Positions 56,749 to 64,000 of a stretch of 64,000 bases of DNA are shown here, piece after piece. Numbering within the stretch: position 1 is the first letter of the stretch; every line of letters begins with the position of its first letter. The position numbers were made by a program, and so were the translations under genes. The DNA is taken from the NCBI RefSeq assembly GCF_963259705.1, contig NC_081841.1:117251033-117315032 (forward strand), written 5' to 3'. Below the pieces are notes generated by a model that saw only the letters and a list, made by a program, of their open reading frames with translations, was not told the origin of the DNA and searched no databases. Origin of the DNA: Myotis daubentonii (Eukaryota; Chordata; Mammalia; Chiroptera; Vespertilionidae).

Positions 56749-59700
56749 CTATTGTCCACGAATGAGTGAGATCATGTGGTACTTTTCCTTTATTGACTGG
56801 CTTATTTCACTTAGCATAATGCTTTCCAGTTCCATCCATGACGTTGCAAATGGTAAGAGTTCCTTCCTTTTTAAAGCAGCATAGTATTCCATCGTGTAGA
56901 TGTACCACAGTTTTCTAATCCATTCATCTACTGATGGGCACTTAGGCTGTTTCCAGATCTTAGCTATGGTGAATTGTGCTGCTATGAACATAGGGGTGGA
57001 TATATCCTTTCTGATTGGTGTTTCTGGTTTCTTGGGATATATTCCTAGAAGTGGGATCACAGGGTCAAATGGGAGTTCCATTTTCAGTTTTTTAAGGAAA
57101 CTCCATACTGTCTTCCATAGTGGCTGCACCAGTCTGCATTCCCACCAGCAGTGCACAAGTGTTCCTTTTTCTCCACATCCTCTCCAGCACTTGTTGTTTG
57201 TTGATTTGTTGATGATAGCCAGTCTGACAGGTGTGAGATGGTACCTCATTGTTGTTTTGATTTGCATCTCTCAGATGATTAGTGACTTCGAGCATGTTTT
57301 CATATGTCTGTTGGCTTTCTGAATGTCCTCTTTTGAAAGGTGTCTATTTAGGTCCTTGGCCCATTTTTTGATTGGATTGTTTATCTTCCTTTTGTTAAGT
57401 TGTATGAGTTCCCTATAAATTTTGGAGATTAGGCCCTTATCAGATATGTCATTGGCAAATATGTTTTCCCACACAGTGGGTTTTCTCGTTGTTTTGTTGA
57501 TGGTTTCTTTTGCTGTGCAGAAGCTTTTTATTTTGATGTAGTCCCATTTGTTCATTTTTTCTTTAGTTTCAAGTGCCCTAGGAGCTGTATCAGTGAAGAA
57601 ATTGCTTCGGCATATGTCTGAGATTTTCTTGCCTTTGGATTCTTCTAGAATTTTTATGGTATCCTGTCGTACATTTAAGTCCTTTATCCATTTTGAGTTT
57701 ATTTTTGTGTATGGTGTAAGTTGGTGGTCTAGTTTCATTTTCTTGCATATATCTGTCCAATTTTCCCAACACCATTTATTGAAGAGACTATCTTGGCTCC
57801 ATTGTATGTTCTTGCCTCCTTTGTCAAATATTAATTGAGCATATTGGTTCGGGCCGATTTCTGGGCTCTCTATTCTATTCCATTGATCTATATGCCTATT
57901 CTTGTGCCAGTACCAGGCAGTTTTGAGAACAGTGGCTTTGTAATACAACTTGATATCTGGTATTGAGATCCCACCTACTTTGTTCTTTCTCAGGATTGCT
58001 GCAGCTATTCGGGGTCTTTTTTTATTCCAGATGAATTTTTGGAAAGTTCGTTCTAGATCTCTGAAGTATGCTGTTGGTACTTTAATGGGAAGTGCGTTCA
58101 ATTTATAGATTGCTTTGGGTAGTATGGACATTTTAATGATATTGATTCTACCAATCCATGAACATGGTATGTTCTTCCATCTGTTTATGTCTTCCTCTAT
58201 GTCTTTTTTCAACGTCCTGTAGTTTTCTGAGTAGAGGTCTTTTACCTCTTTAGTTAAGTTTATTCCTAGGTAGCTTAGTTTTTTCGGTGCAATGGTAAAC
58301 GGGATTGTTTTTATAATCTCTCTTTCTGAAAGTTCACTATTGGTGTATAGAAATGCCTCAGATTTCTTGGGGTTAATTTTGTATCCTGCTACATTGCCAA
58401 ATTCATGTATTAAGTCTAGTAGCTTTTTGATGGAATCTCTAGGGTTTTGTATGTATAATATCATGTCGTCTGCAAATAAGGACAGTTTTACTTCCTCTTT
58501 TCCAATTTGGATGCCTTTTATTTCTTCTTCTTGCCGAATTGCAATGGCTAACACTTCCAGTACTATGTTGAACAGGAGTGGTGAGAGGGGGCATCCCTGT
58601 CTTGTTCCTGTTCTTAGGGGAAATGGTGTTAGTTTTTGTCCGTTGAGTATGATGTTGGCTGTGGGCCTGTCATATATGGCTTTTATTATGTTGAGGTATG
58701 ATCCTTCTACTCCCACCTTGCTAAGAGTTTTTATCAAAAATGGGTGTTGAATTTTGTCAAATGCTTTTTCTGCATCAATTGATATGACCATGTGGTTTTT
58801 TTCTTTCAATTTGTTTATGTGATGTATCACGTTTATTGATTTGCGGATATTGTACCATCCTTGCATCCCTGGGATAAATCCTACTTGGTCATGATGTATG
58901 TTCTTTCTGATGTACTGCTGGATCCGATTTGCTATGCTTTTGTTGAGTATTTTGGCATCTATGTTCATGAGGGATATTGGCCTGTAATTCTCTTTCATTG
59001 TGTTGTCTTTACCTGGTTTTGGTATTAGGGTGATGCTGGCTTCATAGAATCAGCTTGGAAGTGTTCCTTCCTCTTGAATTTTTTGTAGTAGTCTGAGGAG
59101 GATAGGTTTTAGTTCTTCCTTGAATGTTTGGTAAAACTCCCCTGTGAAGCTGTCTGGTCCTGGGCTTTTGTTTGATGGAAGCTTTTTGATGACTGCTTCA
59201 ATTTCTTCCATAGTTATTGGCCTATTGAGATTTTTAGATTCTTCCTGATTGAGTTTTGGAATGCTGTATTTTTCTAGGAATTTGTCCATTTCCTCCAGGT
59301 TGTCTAGTTTGTTGGAGTAAAGCTGTCCATAGTATTTTTTAACAATCATTTGTATTTCTGTGGGGTCTGTTGTTATTTCGCCTCTATCGTTTCTGATTTT
59401 ATTTATTTGGGTCCTCTCTCTCTGCTTCTTGGTGAGTCTGGCTAGAGGTTTATCAATCTTGTTTATCCTTTCAAAGAACCAGCTCTTGGTTTCATTGATT
59501 TTCTGTATTGTTCTTTTGGTCTCTATGTCATTTATTTCTGCTCTAATCTTTATTATCTCCTTACTTCTGCTCACTCTGGGGTTTTCTTGTTGCTCTCTTT
59601 CTAATTCTTTGAGTTGTAGAGTTAGATGATTTACTACCATTTTTTCTTGTTTTTTTGAGATAGGCCTGTAGAGCTATAAACTTCCCTCTCAGGACTGCTT

Positions 59701-60571
59701 TCAATGTGTCCCATAGGTTTTGGATTGTTGTGTTTTCATTGTCATTAGTTTCCAGGATGTTTTTAATTTCTTCTTTGATCTCATTGGTAACCCAATCAAT
59801 ATTTAATAGCATGCTATTCAGCTTCCAGGTGTTTGAGTATTTTGGGTTGTTTTTATTGTAGTTTATTTCTAATATTATGCCATCGTGGTCTGCGAAGACG
59901 CTTTTTATGATTTCAATCTTCTTGAATTTGGGGATACTTTGCTTGTGACCCAATATGTGGTCTATTTTTGAATATGTCCCATGAGCACCTGAGAAGAACG
60001 TATATTCTCTGGCTTTGGGGTGAAGTGTTCTGAAGATGTCTATTAAGTCCATCTGATCTAGTGAGTCATTTAGGATTGCTGTATCTTTGCTGGTTGTTTG
60101 TCTATAGGACTTATCCAGTGCTGTCAATGGTGTATTAAAGTCCCCTACTATGATTGTATTGTTGTCGATCTCTCCTTTGATATTTTCCAGGAGTTTTTTT
60201 ATGAATTTGGGTGCTCCTACATTGGGTGCATATATGTTTACCAGGGTTATATCTTCTTGTTGTATTGATCCCTTTAGTATTATGAAGTGGCCTTCCTTAT
60301 CTCTTGTTAAGGCCTTCACTTTGAGGTCTATTTTGTCCGATATAAGTATTGCTACCCCAGCTTTCTTTTCCTTTCCATTTGCCTGAAAGATATTTTTCCA
60401 TCCTTTCACTTTCAGTCTGTGTGAGTCCCTTCTAATGAGGTGGGTTTCTTGTAGACAGCAGATGTATGGGTCATGTTTTTTTATCCATTCAGCCACTTGA
60501 TGTCTTTTGGTTGGAGCATTTAGTCCGTTTACATTTAAAGTTATTATTGAAAGGTACTTGTTTGTAGCCAT
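56749..60571 (-). pseudogene. L1 ORF2 (endonuclease-reverse transcriptase), three lesions
   Basis: The full-length ORF2 would be 1273 residues, the normal size. Endonuclease residues are present: LNVNGLN, LQETH, VGDFNT, SKIDHIL and ADHDGI. RT shows the [11 protein letters not shown] catalytic box. The C-terminal cysteine motif ([18 protein letters not shown]) is present. Lesions: one extra base in a seven-base A-run (59650-59656), which shifts frame after residue ~307; TGA at 59050-59052; TGA at 57271-57273 (consistent with CGA to TGA). Between lesions the frame is clean. The RT stretch 58998-57271 alone is open for 575 residues. Confidence 0.93.
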
Positions 60572-60620
60572 TTCTTTTTTTGTGTGGCTGTTTTCTTTCT
60601 GAGCTTTTTATTTCTTATTT

Positions 60621-61571
60621 TTATACCAGTCCCTTTAGCATTCCTTGCATTACTGGCTTGGTGCTGACAAACTCCCTTAGTCTTTTTTTGTCTGTGAAGC
60701 TTCTTATTTCCCCTTCAAGTTTGAATGATAGCCTTGCTGGATAGAGTATTCTTGGATTCAGTCCTTTGCTTTGCATCACTTTGTAAATTTCAGTCCATTC
60801 TTTTCTGGCCTGATGTGTTTCTGTTGAGAAGTCATTTGACAATCTAATGGGAGATCCCTTGTATGTAACTTTCCGTCTCTCTCTTGCAGCCTGTAAGATT
60901 CTCTCTTTGTCCTGAACATTTGCCATGGTGATTATGATGTGTCTTGGTGTGGGTCTTTTCGGGTTCACCTTGTTTGGGACTCTCTGGGCTTGTTTGACTT
61001 TTTTCTTCCCCACCTCAGGAAAGTTTTCTGATATTATTTCTTCGAGTAGGTTTTCTAATCCTTGTTCATCCTTCTGTTGTTCTGGTACTCCTATTATTCG
61101 TATGTTGTTTCGTTTCATGTTGTCCCAAAGCTCCCTTAGGCTCTCCTCCTGTCTTTTAATTTTTTTCTCCAATTGCAGTACATTTTGGGTGTGTTTTGCT
61201 TCCTTGTCTTCTAATTCACTTATTCGGTCCTCCGCTTCTCCTAGTCTACTGTTGATACTTTCAATGGAGTTTTTCATTGCAGCTATATCACTCTTCATTT
61301 CTTCTTGGGTCTTACTTAGGTTGTTGATTTTTTCATCTGTTTCTTCTAGCTTCTTCCATATGTTATCGATTTTTTCATCTGTTTCTTCTAGCTTCTTGCA
61401 GAGGTTGTCGATTTTTTCCTCCATCCGGTTTATGCACTCTAGGATCCTTATTCTTAATTCTTTATCTGTCATGTTGCATGCCTCTGTATTACTTAGCTGC
61501 TTTTCTGGAGAGTCCTCCTTCTCTTTCCTTTGGGGGTTTCTTTGTCTACCCATGTTTGATCTCACTGACAT
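60621..61571 (-). CDS. L1 ORF1 protein (316 residues, intact)
   Basis: Intact frame of 316 residues. The N-terminal head reads MSVRSNMGRQRNPQRKEK, then a long coiled coil (~40-150). It has a near-perfect 14-residue repeat (KLEETDEKIDNI / KLEETDEKINNL, with a related third unit). The RRM core includes [18 protein letters not shown] and TPRHIIITMANVQDKERILQ, and the C-terminal domain ends KPVMQGMLKGLV. The protein is the RNA-binding trimer of the L1 ribonucleoprotein. It is followed after 49 bases by ORF2. Confidence 0.95.
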   Translation of the reverse strand: MSVRSNMGRQRNPQRKEKEDSPEKQLSNTEACNMTDKELRIRILECINRMEEKIDNLCKKLEETDEKIDNIWKKLEETDEKINNLSKTQEEMKSDIAAMKNSIESINSRLGEAEDRISELEDKEAKHTQNVLQLEKKIKRQEESLRELWDNMKRNNIRIIGVPEQQKDEQGLENLLEEIISENFPEVGKKKVKQAQRVPNKVNPKRPTPRHIIITMANVQDKERILQAARERRKVTYKGSPIRLSNDFSTETHQARKEWTEIYKVMQSKGLNPRILYPARLSFKLEGEIRSFTDKKRLREFVSTKPVMQGMLKGLV

Positions 61572-63542
61572 ATCTAGACGTTGAGTTGTTCAGTGGTTGC
61601 TCCCTTGGTGGCAGTGACTCCTTGGTCTGTGGTTGCTCTTCGGGCGGTTGCGGTAGCAGCTGCTCTTCAGTTGGCAGCAGCTCCTCTGGTGGTGCTGTTC
61701 ACAGCTGTGGTGGCTCTTCCGGCTGGTGGGGCGAGGTTTCACGTACAGTTGCTGTTCCTCAGCGGAGGATGAGGTGCTCAGGAGGTTGCTGTTGCTTGGA
61801 TCTGCTGCGTTGATTTAAAGGCACAAAATACAACACAACAAGGCACCACGTACCAGGCACTATACACAAATATATTCACGATATTAATAACCCCAATTAA
61901 AGGTGACCACCTGAATTAAGAGAATTAGGGGATAAGGAAGAAGGAAGAGAAAAAGATAAAAGAGAAAAAGGAAAAGAAAAGTAGGGACCAAAAAAAGGGA
62001 GTGCAAAAATGAAATTGGGAAAAAGGAAGGGGGAAAATAAAAGCGAGAAAAGAAAAGAAAAAAAAAAAGAGCAAAAAGAGAGAATGAAGTGGAAGAGGGA
62101 AGAGACTTTTTATATGAGGAGAATACTCCTATAGAACAGCCATTAATCCCAACAAATTCCAGCAACAGCTCCCTGGATATGAATGCAAACTAGAAACAAC
62201 CAATAATATAACGATGAAAATAGAATGGTGAACACTAATCCCAAAATAAAATAAAGAAAAAATAAAATGGCACTTTAAAAAATGGTAAAATGGTAGCAGT
62301 AATAATACTGGTTAAAAATAAGAAGGTAGTAATCAAAAGGGTAAAATCAGGTGATGGAAAAAGAAGAAAAGAAAGAAAAAAAAAGAAAAAAAAAAGAACA
62401 GAAAAAAAAGAATGAAAAAAAATTGGTTTCTTAGTTAAAAAGTGAAAAAAGAAAAAAAATTGCAGTAGTGGAGGTCCTTCGTTTCTTCTATTCTTCAGTG
62501 TGGCTCGCCTTAGACCTTCCAGGTATTCAGGAGAGTGTTGAGTTTCCCTGCGATATACTGTTCCTCTGTGTTGTAAACCACAGTCCTTATTTTAAAGCAT
62601 GCCGCATTTATTTCCCAGACTGCCTTATTTTGTGTTTAGCAAAGAGTCAGTTTGTGGGTCAGCCTCTGGGTGGCAGTGTTCTGGGGTTGGCCTCTGAGGC
62701 TATAGGGCCTCTCTGTCCAGTGGAAGTTCACTGCCCAGAGCTGACTGGGTAATAGTTAGTTACGGGCGCTGTGTTGTTGCTGGGATTGAAAATCCCCCTA
62801 TAGGCCAGACCCTGTTAACTCCCAGGGACTGATCAGGTTATCTTAATCCTTGATCTCATACAGGGTGGAATCTGGGTGTGGCTGTGCTCCTTGCCTGGGG
62901 GCTGGGGGGAGGAGACTCACTCTCAGGAGCGGGTGGCTGCCCCAGTCCTGGGCTCAGGGGTGTCTCAGCACTCAATTCACTACCACCTCTCCCGGCTCCC
63001 CCTCTTTCCCCAGTCTCTCCCCAGATTCCACTCCTCAGCACACTCTCCCTCTCTTCAGCACAGGTGAGTGTCTGTATCCGAAATGTCCCATGAACAGGAT
63101 TCAGTGAAAACAAACAAACAAATGCCGGCCTCGGAAACGGGGAAGGCTTGGTTTCTGTAAGCTTCTTCTCTTACCGGGACTGCATGGTCAGGTCAGCTCT
63201 TCAGGCTGCCCCCTTTAGGCTCAGTCCTCCGCGGTCACAGAACCCAGCTCTCAATTTCCCTGGCGGCGCCAGGAATCCCGCGGTTCTCCTTTCCCCCGTC
63301 AGGGGCTGTGCCTGTCCCAGGGGACGCGGCTGTCTGCCACGCGGTCTCCCTCCGACTCTCTGGGCTCAGAGGTCTGGCAAACTTTCCTGCCCAAATCCCT
63401 GGTTTTTTTTACCTTTCCAGGGGAGTTCTGCTCTTCCCGGCTGCAAAGCCTCTCACCAGCTGAGCAATTTCGCCAATTCGGTGTGAGTGTTACTAGCTTC
63501 AGCTGCTCGCTCCATTTGCTCCGGGACACGACCTGGGACACC
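61572..63542 (-). promoter_or_regulatory. L1 5' UTR (internal promoter region)
   Basis: Nearly 2 kb, long for an L1 5' UTR. The 5'-most part (62470-63542) is GC-richer with CpGs. The part nearer ORF1 contains a ~540-bp stretch (61915-62460) that is almost purely purine on the plus strand (GAAAA-rich). L1 5' UTRs drive their own transcription; the exact promoter is not readable here. Confidence 0.75.
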
Positions 63543-63889
63543 AACAAAAAAATTCTTTATTCCATTAAAAAAAAAAATGTTTTCATTGATTTGAGAAAGA
63601 GAGAAAGGGAGAGGGAGAGAGAGAAACATTGATGAAAGAGAACCAACATTGATTGGTTGCCTCCTGCACAACCCCAGCTGGGGATGAAGCTGGCAACCTG
63701 GGCATGTGCCCTGACCAGAAATCCAGCCCGTGACCTCTTGATGCCTGGGTGTAAACTCAACTACTGAGCCACACTGGCCAGGCTGACCCAGTCACATTGG
63801 ATTACTTGCAATAATTGGCAAAACTCTATTCACTTTCCTTCAATGTTTCCTTTGCCCCAAATGCTCTTTTCTCCTGTCCATCCTCTCAT

Positions 63890-63935
63890 TTCTCAGGGCC
63901 CTGCTAAAAAGCCATTTCATTAAGAAAACATTTCA
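63890..63935 (+). mobile_element. L2 fragment
   Basis: 'ctcagggccctgctaaaaag ccatttcatta' resembles the L2 phrase on grouped text before the 3' end. Short and old; low confidence. Confidence 0.35.
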
Positions 63936-63944
63936 GGAATTCCT

Positions 63945-64000
63945 GAACATGGCGGCTGAGGGGGAGAGTGTGAGAGAGTAAAGGAATGAGATCGGCATGT
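63945..64000 (+). mobile_element. Start of another L1-type 5' UTR (runs out of window)
   Basis: 'gaacatggcggctgaggg', then 'gagagtgtgagagagtaaag', closely matches the beginning of L1 copy 'a' at 42185-42240 ('gagagtgtgagagagtgagg'). The element continues beyond position 64000. Confidence 0.75.

Larger units (their letters stand above)
56478..63542 (-). mobile_element. Full-length young L1
   Basis: 7065 bp on the minus strand: 5' UTR (63542-61572, ~1.97 kb), ORF1 (61571-60621), a short spacer, ORF2 (60571-56749), 3' UTR and A-tail (T-run from 56478 on the plus strand). Perfect 16-bp duplication aacaaaaaaattcttt at 56462-56477 and 63543-63558, and an A/T-rich target as used by L1 endonuclease. 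Low decay of both ORFs and the perfect duplication indicate a recent insertion. Confidence 0.95.
56448..63782 (-). mobile_element. Old tRNA-derived SINE split by the full-length L1
   Basis: The SINE body on the minus strand is 63563-63782 (head 'gcctggccagtgtggctcag'). Its A-rich tail reappears as the T/A-rich sequence at 56448-56477 on the other side of the L1. The SINE duplication tgacccagtcac is at 56436-56447 and 63783-63794. The L1 therefore landed in the SINE tail. Confidence 0.85.

Noticed and set aside
60925..61584. 219-residue plus-strand open frame with hydrophobic segments
   Set aside because: It is the shadow of the intact L1 ORF1 on the opposite strand; the Leu/Ser/Phe-rich composition comes from antisense Lys/Glu codons.

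Overview
This window is nuclear DNA from a bat, most likely a vespertilionid (evening bat). Three lines of evidence support that. Many insertions are tRNA-derived SINEs of the Ves type (tRNA-like head, a body with the 'gtgcaggaggcag' motif, a CT-rich stretch and an A-rich tail). There are several HeliBat-type Helitrons (5' TCCTATATAATAAAAG..., 3' hairpin plus CTAG, inserted between A and T). There are hAT transposons, including a SPIN element, a family known for horizontal transfer. All assignments come from reading the sequence; no database search was run.

Only two host genes are present, arranged head to head around a CpG-rich, CCAAT-containing promoter at about 5.6-6.4 kb. On the minus strand is IMP4 (nine coding exons, 1869-5623, 291 residues), a Brix-domain protein of the U3 snoRNP used in 18S rRNA processing. 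On the plus strand is CCDC115 (five coding exons, 6388-10369, 180 residues), the homologue of the yeast V-ATPase assembly factor Vma22. Every intron has GT/AG ends, both reading frames are intact, and both proteins have the expected length.

The rest, about 10.4-64 kb, is a gene-free repeat landscape with deep nesting. 11.5-14.8 kb is a decayed antisense L1 carrying a SINE inside a SINE. 16.0-16.4 kb is a MaLR LTR. About 18.3-31.8 kb is an old class I endogenous retrovirus (tRNA-Gly primer site; gag, protease, RT and env remnants). A younger, internally deleted gammaretrovirus-like provirus (19329-26753, two LTRs, tRNA-Pro primer site, 4-bp target duplication) lies inside it, and that provirus carries a hAT MITE and a composite Helitron. 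32.9-33.3 kb is a class II solo LTR, followed by two palindromic hAT MITEs. 38.6-39.7 kb is a second head-to-tail composite Helitron. 42.2-55 kb is a stack of L1 copies containing two HAL1 (half-L1) elements, one inserted in the other, plus a Helitron, a hAT MITE and another class II solo LTR. 56.5-63.5 kb is a 7.07-kb full-length young L1 on the minus strand with a perfect 16-bp target duplication, intact ORF1 and an ORF2 with three disabling lesions, inserted in the tail of an older SINE. The last 50 bases begin another L1-like 5' UTR.

The most notable signals are the recently mobile HAL1 pair, each with an apparent 3' transduction; the composite Helitrons whose internal head-to-tail junction is shared between two loci; the nested retroviruses; and the nearly intact L1. 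I found no CRISPR array, operon or other prokaryotic-type system.
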